Positions 17,649 through 26,319 of a stretch of 64,000 nt of DNA are shown here, piece after piece. Each line of letters opens with the position of its first letter. Position 1 is the stretch's first letter. The stretch is from MnTg04 sp964568075 (GTDB lineage Bacteria; Pseudomonadota; Gammaproteobacteria; Steroidobacterales; MnTg04), in contig CAZMOM010000001.1 of NCBI GenBank assembly GCA_964568075.1, positions 62,001 to 126,000 of the forward strand. The letters run 5' to 3'. The notes under the pieces are model-generated. The model worked only from the letters and a program-made list of their open reading frames with translations, made no database searches and was not told where the DNA came from. A program made the translations under genes and the position numbers.

Positions 17649-18689
17649 TTGTCAGTATCCGCGCAGCAGGCTAGCATTAACGACCAGCAGCGAATCCGGA
17701 CCCCGATGCTCAAACGCAAGTCCTATTCAGACCAGGATCAGACCCCGGAAAAATCCGCCGGGTTTTTTAGGCGTGTTCGTCAGCGGCTCAACAAAGGCGA
17801 TTCCTGGCTGACCCGCGATATCGGCGACTTTGTCCCGGGCGGCAGGATCGACGACAAAGTATTAGCGGAACTCGAAACACGGCTGCTGATGGGCGATGTC
17901 GGCGTGGATGCGACCCGTGAGATTATCGACTCGCTTAAGCGGCGCGTCGTTCGCAAGGAATTGAACGACCTGGACGCTTTGCTTGCCGCGCTTGAAGAAA
18001 TTCTGACAGAGATTCTCCGACCCTGTGAGAAGCCGTTGACGATACCCGATAAGCGTAACACTCCATTTACGATCCTGATGGTCGGCGTCAACGGCGCGGG
18101 CAAGACAACAACGATCGGCAAACTGGCCAGACGATTGATCGACGATGGCTATAGCGTAATGCTGGCGGCGGGGGATACGTTTCGCGCGGCGGCGACCGAA
18201 CAACTCCAGGTGTGGGGAGAACGAAACCAGGTTCCCGTGATCGCGCAGCACCCAGGCGCTGATCCGGCCGCCGTTATCTACGACGCGATGAGCGCGGCAA
18301 AAACGCGTAAGGTAGATGTGTTGCTCGCCGACACGGCGGGTCGGCTGCAAACCCAGTCGCACCTGATGGGTGAGCTGAAGAAAATTCGCAAGGTCATGAG
18401 TCGCGTTGACGAAAATGCTCCACACGAGACCCTGCTGGTCCTCGACGCGGGACTCGGACAAAACGCACTGTCTCAGGCGCAGCAGTTTGACCTGGCCATC
18501 GGACTCAGTGGCCTGGTCGTTACCAAGCTCGACGGCACGGCCAAGGGCGGAATCGTCGTGGCGCTGGCAAGAAAAATGTCGCTGCCGCTGCGCTTTATTG
18601 GGGTTGGCGAAACGGCAGAAGATCTCGGGCCGTTTGATGCGAGTCTATTTGCCCGGACGCTGATCTCCGGTCCCGGAGAAACTGCATGA
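17649..18689 (+). CDS. ftsY: Signal recognition particle receptor FtsY
   Basis: SRP-receptor GTPase that docks ribosomes making membrane proteins to the Sec translocon. The NG domain is complete: NGAGKTTTIGKLA (P loop), DTFRAAA, LLADTAGRLQTQ and TKLDGTAKGG. The N-terminal acidic A domain is very short. A TTG at 17649, preceded by AGAGG, is used as start; ATG 17706 is the alternative. One oddity: the family motif DAGTGQNA reads DAGLGQNA, with leucine in place of a nearly invariant threonine. It overlaps ftsE by 4 bases, the first gene of ftsYEX. Confidence 0.95.
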   Translation: MSVSAQQASINDQQRIRTPMLKRKSYSDQDQTPEKSAGFFRRVRQRLNKGDSWLTRDIGDFVPGGRIDDKVLAELETRLLMGDVGVDATREIIDSLKRRVVRKELNDLDALLAALEEILTEILRPCEKPLTIPDKRNTPFTILMVGVNGAGKTTTIGKLARRLIDDGYSVMLAAGDTFRAAATEQLQVWGERNQVPVIAQHPGADPAAVIYDAMSAAKTRKVDVLLADTAGRLQTQSHLMGELKKIRKVMSRVDENAPHETLLVLDAGLGQNALSQAQQFDLAIGLSGLVVTKLDGTAKGGIVVALARKMSLPLRFIGVGETAEDLGPFDASLFARTLISGPGETA

Positions 18690-19375
18690 TCCGGCTGGAA
18701 CAGGTCAGCAAACGTTACCCGGGTGGCAGCGAGGCGCTGTCGGAACTCAGCCTGACGATAGAAACCGGAGAAATGGTTTTTCTGACCGGTCACTCGGGCG
18801 CCGGAAAGTCTACCCTGCTCAAGTTGCTGGCGCTGATCGAAAGACCCACACGCGGGCAGGTAATCGTCAACGGGCAGAACACGTCGAAGGTGGGGCGGCG
18901 GCGAATCCCTGCTTACCGGCGCAAAATCGGTATGGCTTTTCAGGATCACAAACTACTGCTCGATCGAACGGTATTCGATAACGTCGCCTTGCCGATGGTC
19001 ATCACCGGTCTCGGACGCCGCGAAACCGCACGACGGGTACGCGCGTCGTTGGACCAGGTAGGCTTGCTCGGTAAGGAAAAACTTCTGCCGATGGCATTGT
19101 CCAGCGGCGAGCAACAGCGGGTCGGCATCGCTCGTGCAGTCGTCAGCAGGCCCGATCTGCTGATCGCCGATGAGCCGACCGGCAACCTGGACCCCGAGCT
19201 TTCGCTGGAAATCATGAATCTCTTCGATCGCTTTAACGAGGTCGGGGTCACGATGCTTATCGCGAGTCACGACATTGACCTTATCGAGCGAATGGGCCGA
19301 CGGCGAATCTCATTACACGAAGGTCGTCTGCAAAGCGACTCGATGAGCAGTGGTCAGTTCCATGGCGCAAACTAA
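18686..19375 (+). CDS. ftsE: Cell division ATP-binding protein FtsE
   Basis: ABC ATPase that, with FtsX, couples septal ring constriction to activation of peptidoglycan amidases. The 229-residue product carries the Walker A GHSGAGKST, the ABC signature LSSGEQQRVGIARA and Walker B LLIADEPTGNLD. It starts at an ATGA overlap with ftsY, and its end overlaps ftsX by 14 bases. Confidence 0.97.
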   Translation: MIRLEQVSKRYPGGSEALSELSLTIETGEMVFLTGHSGAGKSTLLKLLALIERPTRGQVIVNGQNTSKVGRRRIPAYRRKIGMAFQDHKLLLDRTVFDNVALPMVITGLGRRETARRVRASLDQVGLLGKEKLLPMALSSGEQQRVGIARAVVSRPDLLIADEPTGNLDPELSLEIMNLFDRFNEVGVTMLIASHDIDLIERMGRRRISLHEGRLQSDSMSSGQFHGAN

Positions 19376-20324
19376 GGGCAAAAAAAAGGCCGGGCTGACC
19401 AACCGTTTGTTCGGCTGGGTACTCAGACATTTGCAGAATTTGCTGGGTGCGCTGGGGCGCCTGTGGCGAAACCCGGTCGCCAGCATGATGACGGTATCGG
19501 TTATCGCAATTGCGCTGTCGATGCCGGCAGGTTTGCACCTGCTCGTTGAGAATGGCCGTGCAATGAGCGGCGGTTGGGAAAGTACTCTCGAATGGTCTGT
19601 GTATCTGCGGCCCGGAGTGTCCGCAGACCGGGCAAGAGCGCTGGCAGCCGAGCTGGAAAAACGTCCAGGCATAGAGAAAGTAACGGTAATCACATCCGAT
19701 CAAGCGCTCGAGGAGTTCCGTGCGGGGTCCGATTTCGCCGTAGCCATCGAGTTGCTGACCGACAACCCCTTGCCAAATGTGCTGGTTGTTCAACCCCTCG
19801 CGGACGCTGAGAGCGTCGACAAGACAGCCCTGCTGGCCAGGGAGCTGAAACAGGTCGGCGATGTTGACCTCGTACAACTGGATACCGCGTGGGTTGAGCG
19901 TTTTCACGCAATACTCGATACGGTGCGCCGCGCTGTGGTACTGGCCTCGGTCGTCCTGGCGCTCGGCGTATTATTGATTGTTGGCAACACCATTCGGCTG
20001 GATATCCAGAATCGCCGCCAGGAAATCGAAGTATGCAAACTGGTGGGCGCGAGCGACGCTTTTATCCGCAGGCCGTTTCTTTACCTCGGCCTCTGGTATG
20101 GGGTCGGTGGAGGACTGGTCGCTGTCTTTTTGGTTCAGCTGATCGGCTTTTTGCTCGAGGAACCGGTTAGCCGTGTCGCCGGCTTGTATGGCAGTGATTA
20201 CCGGCTTTTGAGCCTGGGCCCCGCGGAAGCCGGCTGGTTACTGCTCGCCGGGGCAGCGCTGGGATGGTTGGGTTCGTGGATTGCTGCGTCGCGACACCTC
20301 CGCGACATGGATCCTGAGTTCTAG
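19362..20324 (+). CDS. ftsX: Cell division permease-like protein FtsX
   Basis: Inner-membrane partner of FtsE: one N-terminal helix, a periplasmic loop (about residues 75-185) that activates the murein-hydrolase activator EnvC, then three more helices ending in the conserved LGSWIAASRHLRDMDPEF. ATG 19362 (MAQTKGKKK) is chosen, inside the end of ftsE, over a GTG four codons upstream. Length 320 is normal. Confidence 0.95.
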   Translation: MAQTKGKKKAGLTNRLFGWVLRHLQNLLGALGRLWRNPVASMMTVSVIAIALSMPAGLHLLVENGRAMSGGWESTLEWSVYLRPGVSADRARALAAELEKRPGIEKVTVITSDQALEEFRAGSDFAVAIELLTDNPLPNVLVVQPLADAESVDKTALLARELKQVGDVDLVQLDTAWVERFHAILDTVRRAVVLASVVLALGVLLIVGNTIRLDIQNRRQEIEVCKLVGASDAFIRRPFLYLGLWYGVGGGLVAVFLVQLIGFLLEEPVSRVAGLYGSDYRLLSLGPAEAGWLLLAGAALGWLGSWIAASRHLRDMDPEF

Positions 20325-20343
20325 TTAATTTATTGTTTTTATT

Positions 20344-20349
20344 ATACTT
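20344..20349 (+). promoter_or_regulatory. Possible -10 box of the rpoH promoter
   Basis: TATACT at 20344-20349 in an AT-rich stretch after ftsX is the best -10 candidate; the -35 partner (TAGTTA, about 20322) is poor. A transcript from here would begin about 27 bases before the CIRCE dyad and carry it in its leader. Weak prediction. Confidence 0.35.
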
Positions 20350-20382
20350 TTTAGTCCTCCATCGATGAAACTTTGATGAAGA

Positions 20383-20409
20383 TTAGCACTCTAAGTATTA
20401 GAGTGCTAA
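20383..20409. promoter_or_regulatory. Perfect CIRCE operator (HrcA site) upstream of rpoH
   Basis: TTAGCACTC (20383-20391), nine spacer bases and GAGTGCTAA (20401-20409) match the CIRCE consensus without a single deviation. CIRCE is bound by the heat-shock repressor HrcA, classically at groE and dnaK/hrcA operons. Its position 34 bases before the rpoH start implies that sigma-32 synthesis is itself under HrcA repression in this organism. Confidence 0.93.
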
Positions 20410-20443
20410 AATGGCGCTGTCGTTAAGGGGGGTAAAATCGACG

Positions 20444-21307
20444 ATGACAAACGCTTTGCTGGCAAAAAATTATGCGCTGACCGGTCCGGCCACTACAGGC
20501 AGTCTGGACCAGTATCTGCAGACTATCGGCCAGATTCCGATTCTCACCCGGAAGGAGGAGCAAGGGATCGCCCGGCGTTTGCGTGACGATAACGATCTCG
20601 AGGCCGCCCGCACACTGGTCGTCTCTCATCTTCGTTTCGTCGTTCATATCGCCAAGGGGTACACCGGATACGGATTACCGATCGGTGATTTGATTCAGGA
20701 GGGCAATGTCGGATTGATGAAAGCGGTCAAGCGATTTGATCCGGAAGTCGGCGTACGCTTGGTTTCGTTTGCCGTTCACTGGATTCGCGCGGAAATTCAT
20801 GAATTTATTCTGCGTAACTGGCGGCTGGTCAAAGTCGCCACCACCAAGGCACAACGCAAACTGTTTTTCAATCTTCGCAAGGCCAAGAAAAACCTTAACT
20901 GGCTGTCCGCGGACGAAGCAAAGGCAGTCGCAGACGACCTCGGCGTTTCGACCCGCGAAGTACACGAAATGGAAAAACGCCTGTCGGCCCATGACATTTC
21001 ACTGGACCCTGCACCCGGCGCGAGCGATGAAGAATCGTTTTCGCCGACGTCTTATTTACCCAGCCCGACGCCCGATCCGGCTCAATTGATAGAAAAGGAA
21101 GACTGGGATCAGCAATCCAGTTTGCAGCTGACAGACGCGATGCAGTTGCTGGACGATCGAAGCCGCGGCATTTTACAGCGCCGCTGGCTGGTCGATAAAA
21201 AGGAAACGCTGCACGATCTCGCCGATGAATATGGTGTATCTGCCGAACGCATCAGGCAAATCGAGGTAGCGGCTATTGCAAAGCTGCGCAAGGCGATGGC
21301 AGCCTGA
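20444..21307 (+). CDS. rpoH: RNA polymerase heat-shock sigma factor RpoH
   Basis: Sigma-32 that directs transcription of chaperone and protease genes. Typical RpoH segments are present: SLDQYLQTIGQIP (region 1.2), LIQEGNVGLMKAVKRFDP (2.2), VRLVSFAVHWIRAEIHEF (2.3-2.4) and SAERIRQIEVAAIAKLRKA (4.2). ATG 20444 (MTNALLAKNY) with the purine-rich AAGGGGGG 13 bases upstream is the start; an ATG at 20411 would begin right at the CIRCE dyad and is less likely. It follows ftsX in the classic order but has its own CIRCE-controlled leader. Confidence 0.97.
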   Translation: MTNALLAKNYALTGPATTGSLDQYLQTIGQIPILTRKEEQGIARRLRDDNDLEAARTLVVSHLRFVVHIAKGYTGYGLPIGDLIQEGNVGLMKAVKRFDPEVGVRLVSFAVHWIRAEIHEFILRNWRLVKVATTKAQRKLFFNLRKAKKNLNWLSADEAKAVADDLGVSTREVHEMEKRLSAHDISLDPAPGASDEESFSPTSYLPSPTPDPAQLIEKEDWDQQSSLQLTDAMQLLDDRSRGILQRRWLVDKKETLHDLADEYGVSAERIRQIEVAAIAKLRKAMAA

Positions 21308-21344
21308 ACTAAACATCTGTCCCCTTGTTGATTCGCACTAAAAA

Positions 21345-21374
21345 AATCCCGGCCTTAGCCGGGATTCTTGTTTT
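21345..21374 (+). terminator. Rho-independent terminator after rpoH
   Basis: A 9-bp stem AATCCCGGC/GCCGGGATT with the 4-base loop CTTA is followed by CTTGTTTT; an A-run precedes it. Confidence 0.85.
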
Positions 21375-21420
21375 CCCTGTCAAAACAAGTTGGGCGGGGG
21401 TTGTTTTTCTCATCGGGTCT

Positions 21421-21559
21421 GGCCGCTCTCGCGCATCCCTGTGCTCCGCGGCACTTGTGCGTCCTGCACGTCGGCCGCTCTCGCGCATCCCTGTGCTCCG
21501 CGGCACTTGTGCGTCCTGCATGTCGGCCGCTCTCGCGCATCCCTGCGCTCCGCGCCATA
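21421..21559. repeat. 52-bp tandem repeat, 2.7 copies
   Basis: Copies at 21421-21472 and 21473-21524 differ at one base near their ends; a third copy at 21525-21559 stops after about 34 bases, with two changes. The unit begins GGCCGCTCTCGCGCATCCCT. The array occupies most of the 360-base gap between rpoH and the OmpA-type gene. The frames through it are repetitive and show no resemblance to known proteins, so I regard it as noncoding. Confidence 0.9.
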
Positions 21560-21667
21560 AGGTCATCCCGACCATAAAGGCCCTCCTGTGATGATCTCCC
21601 TCTTGCTGGAGGAGCTGCCTTAGCCGTGAACCTGGCGGCGACGAAATCAACTCCGCCCCGTTTTCTG

Positions 21668-22339
21668 TCAGCCGGTAAGCGGCACCAGCGTCAACTCGAC
21701 CCGGCGGTTCAGGGTCTGGCCATCTGCCGTCGAATTATCGGCGACCGGCATATCCTCCCCCATGCCAACCGTAATGACCCGCAAAGGCACTATTCCCTGA
21801 CTTTCCATGTAGGCCGCGACCGAGTCAGCACGGCGTTCGGATAACGCCTGGTTGTATTCGGCTGAGCCACGGCTGTCCGTATGACCGGCTACCTCGACCA
21901 GCGTCTGCTCATACTCGCTGACTACTTCACTAACGCCGTTGAGTACACGGAAAAAATCTGCGTTCAGATCTGCGCTGGCCGTCGCAAAAGTGATATTGCC
22001 CGGCATATTCAGCGTAATATTGTTACCAATACGAGTAACGCTTACCCCCGTGCCTGCCATTTTCTGTCTGAGCTTGGCCTCCTGCACATCCATGTAATAG
22101 CCGATACTGCCGCCGGCAAGCGCGCCAATTCCGGCACCGATCAAAGCTCTCTGCCTGCGATCCACGGCATCGTCACCGGTAACGAGGCCCACGACCAACC
22201 CGGCCGCCGCGCCAATCAACGCACCCTTGGTCGCTTTGCTGGTCTGTTCTTCGCCCGTATAAGGATTGATCGTCGAGCACGCCACTACAAACACCGCACT
22301 GATCAGCATGATTAAAATTTTCGAAATTGGTTGGGCCAT
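21668..22339 (-). CDS. OmpA-family lipoprotein with glycine zipper (YiaD-like)
   Basis: An outer-membrane lipoprotein of about 223 residues. A lipoprotein signal (FVVACS) is followed by a glycine-zipper segment (two stretches rich in GxxxG/AxxxG, about residues 40-85) and a C-terminal OmpA-like peptidoglycan-binding domain (VEVAGHTDSRGSAEYN, LSERRADSV, NRRVELTL). ATG 22339 (MAQPISKI) is preferred to an upstream start because the signal peptide then has normal length. It would tether the outer membrane to the wall. Confidence 0.9.
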   Translation of the reverse strand: MAQPISKILIMLISAVFVVACSTINPYTGEEQTSKATKGALIGAAAGLVVGLVTGDDAVDRRQRALIGAGIGALAGGSIGYYMDVQEAKLRQKMAGTGVSVTRIGNNITLNMPGNITFATASADLNADFFRVLNGVSEVVSEYEQTLVEVAGHTDSRGSAEYNQALSERRADSVAAYMESQGIVPLRVITVGMGEDMPVADNSTADGQTLNRRVELTLVPLTG

Positions 22340-22420
22340 TGGAAATCCTCCCTGTTGATCCTGCCTCATTCTAACTCGCTTTCCTGAATCGATCGTGAAC
22401 GAAAAATAATCCGCTCCTGA

Positions 22421-22954
22421 TTAGAATTTTTCGGTATCCGCCGGCGGCGTTGTTGCCTTTACGTAATCCTTCGGCCTGATCGCCACGATATTTTCAATAT
22501 GCGTGCTCTGTCTGCCATCCGACAGATAAAAACCATATTCGAATACCGGTGTCGCTCTTCCGCGATCGGCAAGTTCCTCGCGGATCTGTTTTTCCTGCGT
22601 TTCTGTCATTTGAAATCGAAGCTCCAGGTCCGTGCTTCCGCCAAGACGGAAATCGATAGTCATGGCCCGGGTCCAGTGGGAGTAGCCGGGAAACACTCTC
22701 GCACAGGCCAGCGCCGCGATCGGATCGGCCAGCGCTGCCTGGTAGCCACCGAACATGACTCCACCTGGATTTCTGGAAATCGTGTTCAGCGGAAGAAGCA
22801 TCCTGATAGTGCGCCAGTTAGGACTGATCTCCAGAACCTTTATCCGCATCAGGAAAAAAGGCGGGTAAAGCTCCATACGGCGCGCATCGCTAAGAGCTTT
22901 CGAATTTGCAAAATATTGCAGTACCCTCTGTCCCAGCAAGGCATGAAATCGCAT
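22421..22954 (-). CDS. DUF4442 hotdog-fold protein
   Basis: A 177-residue soluble protein with the DUF4442 pattern, a hotdog-fold (thioesterase-like) family: a central helix region NPGGVMFGGYQAALADPIAALA and following strands with WTRAMTIDFRLGG. The family probably acts on acyl-thioesters, but neither substrate nor activity is established. It is divergent from the Mpo1-like gene. Confidence 0.8.
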   Translation of the reverse strand: MRFHALLGQRVLQYFANSKALSDARRMELYPPFFLMRIKVLEISPNWRTIRMLLPLNTISRNPGGVMFGGYQAALADPIAALACARVFPGYSHWTRAMTIDFRLGGSTDLELRFQMTETQEKQIREELADRGRATPVFEYGFYLSDGRQSTHIENIVAIRPKDYVKATTPPADTEKF

Positions 22955-23050
22955 CTGATTCTCCTTTGTCGCGATGCTATTCTACACATCGGGGACTTGC
23001 CTGAGACCATTTCGCGGCGTAACTTCGACCGCAGGAATGGGGAGAAAAAT

Positions 23051-23518
23051 ATGCGCGCCGCGGACGAATGGTTCAATGAATACGGCGAAAGCCATCAGAA
23101 CCCGACCAACAAATCGATCCACTGGATCTGCGTCCCGCTCATCTTGCTGACCGTGCTGGGCATGCTCTGGTCTGCGCCGGTGCCGGCTCTGTTCGGCGAG
23201 CAATCGGCATGGCTCAACTGGGCGACCGTCGTCATACTGCTGGCACTGATTTATTACTTTTTTCTGTCTCCGCCGCTGGCCATCGGCATGGCTGTCGTAT
23301 TGGCCTTTTTCGCTTATATCCTCCGCACGCTCGAAGCGGACGGTCTGCCGGTTCTGGCCGGCTCGATCGTGGTTTTTGTGCTGGCCTGGATTGGCCAGTT
23401 TATCGGCCATCATATCGAAGGCAAAAAACCAAGTTTTTTCAAGGATATCCAATTTCTGATGATCGGCCCGATCTGGCTGCTTGGATTTGTTTATCGCCGC
23501 ATGGGCATATCGTACTAG
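23051..23518 (+). CDS. Mpo1-like membrane protein (DUF962)
   Basis: A 155-residue protein with about four membrane helices. The N-terminal W-F-N-E-Y-G-x-x-H-x-N-x-x-N-K-x-I-H-W pattern and the later GQFIGHHIEGKKPSFF are diagnostic for the DUF962/Mpo1 family. Yeast Mpo1 is an Fe2+-dependent dioxygenase of 2-hydroxy fatty-acid alpha-oxidation; the conserved histidines (HQN, HW, GHH) are present here, so a similar activity is plausible. ATG 23051 is used; the longer open frame upstream overlaps the divergent gene and has no homology. Confidence 0.88.
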   Translation: MRAADEWFNEYGESHQNPTNKSIHWICVPLILLTVLGMLWSAPVPALFGEQSAWLNWATVVILLALIYYFFLSPPLAIGMAVVLAFFAYILRTLEADGLPVLAGSIVVFVLAWIGQFIGHHIEGKKPSFFKDIQFLMIGPIWLLGFVYRRMGISY

Positions 23519-23681
23519 CAGACCGTACAGCTTATGCTGTATTTGGATTCTTAAAAAGACACCCGATGAACTATCCGGAACACACCGCCGGGCCGCATTA
23601 AAGACTTTATAAATGAGGTATCATTGCGCGCCTTATATCACGCTAGTGTGGCGCTAGCCGGGGACAATTCCAGGAGTAAAC

Positions 23682-24842
23682 GTGGCCCTTAATCCGCTGG
23701 ATCTATATAACCTCCGTGAGCAACTTTCAGAAGACGAGCAGATGGTGCAGGACACCGTCGCCAGGTTCGTCGACGAAAAGGTGCTACCGGTAATCGGTCA
23801 ATGTTTCGAGGAGCACCGTTTTCCCGACGAGCTGATTCCGGAAATGGCGGGCATGGGCCTGCTGGGGAGTTCGATCGAAGGGTACGACTGCGCCGGTCTG
23901 AATGCCGTTTGTTATGGCCTGATCTGTCAGGAACTGGAACGTGGCGACAGCGGTCTGCGTTCGTTTGCCTCGGTGCAGAGCAGCCTGGTCATGTACCCGA
24001 TTTATGCCTTTGGCAGCGAAGAACAGAAGCAACACTGGCTGCCAAAGCTTGCGCGTGGCGAAGCGATCGGCTGTTTCGGGCTGACCGAAGCTCACGGCGG
24101 CTCCGACCCGTCCAATATGAAGACCACGGCGAAAAAAGACGGTGCCGACTGGATACTCAATGGTTCGAAGATGTGGATCACCAACGGCAATATTGCCGAC
24201 GTTGCGGTGGTCTGGGCGGATACCGATGACGGTATTCGAGGCTTTATCGTCGAGACGAGTTCCGACGGGTTTTCGGCCGAAGAGATCAAACACAAGTTTT
24301 CTTTGCGCGCATCGGTAACTTCAAGTCTGTTTTTTGACAACATCCGGGTTCCCGAGGCTAATCGGCTACCCGACGCGAAAGGACTTGGAGGACCGTTGAG
24401 CTGCCTGACCCAGGCGCGATATGGCATCACCTGGGGCGCGATTGGTGCGGCCCAGGCCTGTTTGCGCGAGGTGCTGGATTACACCGAAACCCGCGTGCTC
24501 TTCGGCAAGCCGGTCAACGAAACCCAGACTATACAAATCCGCCTTGCGGACATGGCCCGGCGTATTACCTGCGCACAACTCATGTCGCTGCAACTGGGCC
24601 GCCTGAAAGACGCAGGCAAAATGCAAGCAGCGCAGGTTTCACTGGCCAAGTGGAACAATGTACGTATGGCGCTGGATATCGCACGCGACGCACGAGATAT
24701 GCTTGGCGGCGCCGGCATCAGTGTCGAAATGTCGGCAATTCGTCACATGCTGAACCTGGAAAGCGTAATTACCTATGAAGGCACGGAAACCATCCATCAA
24801 CTTTCGATCGGCAAAGAGCTGACCGGCGTCAGCGCCTTCTGA
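23682..24842 (+). CDS. gcdH: Acyl-CoA dehydrogenase, glutaryl-CoA dehydrogenase type
   Basis: FAD-dependent dehydrogenase of 386 residues. The sequence follows the glutaryl-CoA dehydrogenase branch (lysine/tryptophan degradation): GCFGLTEAHGGSDPSNM and MWITNG in the middle domain, and the catalytic glutamate in TYEGTETIHQLSIGKELTG near the C-terminus. A GTG start follows an AGGAG site. The next gene, a MATE pump, starts 80 bases later and is not obviously related. Glutaryl-CoA specificity is likely but not proven. Confidence 0.88.
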   Translation: MALNPLDLYNLREQLSEDEQMVQDTVARFVDEKVLPVIGQCFEEHRFPDELIPEMAGMGLLGSSIEGYDCAGLNAVCYGLICQELERGDSGLRSFASVQSSLVMYPIYAFGSEEQKQHWLPKLARGEAIGCFGLTEAHGGSDPSNMKTTAKKDGADWILNGSKMWITNGNIADVAVVWADTDDGIRGFIVETSSDGFSAEEIKHKFSLRASVTSSLFFDNIRVPEANRLPDAKGLGGPLSCLTQARYGITWGAIGAAQACLREVLDYTETRVLFGKPVNETQTIQIRLADMARRITCAQLMSLQLGRLKDAGKMQAAQVSLAKWNNVRMALDIARDARDMLGGAGISVEMSAIRHMLNLESVITYEGTETIHQLSIGKELTGVSAF

Positions 24843-24922
24843 CGCGCGCCGGATTTGGCAGGTACACACCAGGAGCCCTGAGTTAAAACCCGGGCTAACA
24901 CCCGATCAGGCGCAACTTTGGC

Positions 24923-26233
24923 GTGAACCAGGAAAATCCAAAACAACATCGTGATGTCTTGCACATCGCGGCGCCGCTGATCCTTTCCAATATTTCCGTT
25001 CCCCTTCTCGGCATGGTGGACACGGCGGTTATGGGTCACCTGCCGGATGCGCGTTACCTGGGCGCCGTCGCGATTGGCGCCACGATATTCAGCTTCTTGT
25101 TTATCGGTTTCAATTTCCTGCGTATGGGCACGACTGGTGTCACCGCGCAGGCACGCGGTGCGCAAGATGACGACAGGATCCGCGCCAGCCTCGGCCAGGC
25201 AGTCCTGCTGGCGGTGGCGATCGGACTGTTTCTGATACTGCTACAACACCCGCTGGGAAATTTCGGCCTTTGGCTGCTGAGCCCGGATGCGGAAGTTCTT
25301 CCTGAAGCGGCCACTTATTTCTCGATTCGAATCTGGGGAGCTCCGTTTACGCTGGTCAATTTTGCCCTGGTGGGCTGGTTTATCGGTATGCAGTCGGGCC
25401 GTGGCCCGCTTTACCTGATGTTGACGATTAACATCGGCAATATTCTGCTCGATCTTCTGTTTGTCGTTGGCATCGGCATGACCGCCGACGGTGTGGCCTT
25501 GGCATCGGTAATGGCCGAAGGACTCGGCAGCCTGCTCGGTTTTTGGCTCGCGGCGCGGCACTTACGCAGGCATCCCGGGGACTGGAACTGGAAAAGCTTG
25601 CTGGATCGGGTAGCGCTCAGACATCTCGTCAAGGTCAACAGCAACCTGTTCGTACGAACCTTGAGCCTGATGTTTGCATTTGGATTCCTGATCGCACAAA
25701 GCTCGCGCCAGGGCCAGATCATCCTCGCGGTCAATGCAGTGATGATGCAATTTCAACATCTGATGGCCTATGCCCTCGATGGATTTGCCAATGCAGCGGA
25801 AGCACTGGCCGGAAAAGCAATCGGTGCACGACACAATGCGGCATTTCACCGCGCCGTGCGCGTGTCGCTGTTCTGGTCGTTGATCGTGTCTGTTATTTTT
25901 GCGCTGGCGTTCCTGATCTTCGGTCACGGCCTAATCAATTTGCTGACGTCACTGGATGACGTACGGCAAACAGCCTACCTGTACCTGCCGTGGATGATCG
26001 TTTCGCCACTGCTTTCAGTGTGGAGCTTTCTCTACGACGGCGTCTATGTCGGCGGCACCCGTGCCAGGGAAATGCGCAACACGATGTTGTTTAGTGTATT
26101 CGTTATTTATTTACCGGCATTCTATTTGTTGCAGCCACTTGGCAACCACGGCCTGTGGCTGGCGTTTATGTTGTTCATGGGTGCGCGCGGCATATCCATG
26201 CATTATCTGTATAAGCGCATCGACTGGTGCTAA
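24923..26233 (+). CDS. MATE family efflux transporter (DinF-like)
   Basis: A 436-residue, 12-helix antiporter of the MATE superfamily, DinF branch (LGMVDTAVMGHLPDARYLGAVAIG near the start; LDGFANAAEALAGKAIG in the second half). Such proteins export cationic compounds in exchange for Na+ or H+. GTG start. It ends in a strong terminator. Confidence 0.9.
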   Translation: MNQENPKQHRDVLHIAAPLILSNISVPLLGMVDTAVMGHLPDARYLGAVAIGATIFSFLFIGFNFLRMGTTGVTAQARGAQDDDRIRASLGQAVLLAVAIGLFLILLQHPLGNFGLWLLSPDAEVLPEAATYFSIRIWGAPFTLVNFALVGWFIGMQSGRGPLYLMLTINIGNILLDLLFVVGIGMTADGVALASVMAEGLGSLLGFWLAARHLRRHPGDWNWKSLLDRVALRHLVKVNSNLFVRTLSLMFAFGFLIAQSSRQGQIILAVNAVMMQFQHLMAYALDGFANAAEALAGKAIGARHNAAFHRAVRVSLFWSLIVSVIFALAFLIFGHGLINLLTSLDDVRQTAYLYLPWMIVSPLLSVWSFLYDGVYVGGTRAREMRNTMLFSVFVIYLPAFYLLQPLGNHGLWLAFMLFMGARGISMHYLYKRIDWC

Positions 26234-26237
26234 AAAA

Positions 26238-26277
26238 GCCGGTGGGGAACCCCCACCGGCAAGTCCTGCTTTTTTTA
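26238..26277 (+). terminator. Rho-independent terminator after the MATE gene
   Basis: A 10-bp perfect stem (GCCGGTGGGG/CCCCACCGGC) with the loop AAC is preceded by six As, while seven Ts stand a little further right; it may act in both directions. Confidence 0.8.
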
Positions 26278-26319
26278 GTGGAGAGTGTCGGGCAGCAGGA
26301 AGCCCGTGAGGATCTGATG

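Noticed and set aside
21421..21559. CRISPR-like array
   Set aside because: Units abut directly with no spacers, only 2.7 copies, and no cas genes are present.
21309..21650. Repetitive frames (RASLCSAAL-type) in the 52-bp array
   Set aside because: All frames across a 52-bp repeat give different, repeating peptides; no start context or homologue.
22499..23050. 5' extension of the Mpo1-like frame
   Set aside because: It is antisense to the DUF4442 gene; homology begins only at ATG 23051.
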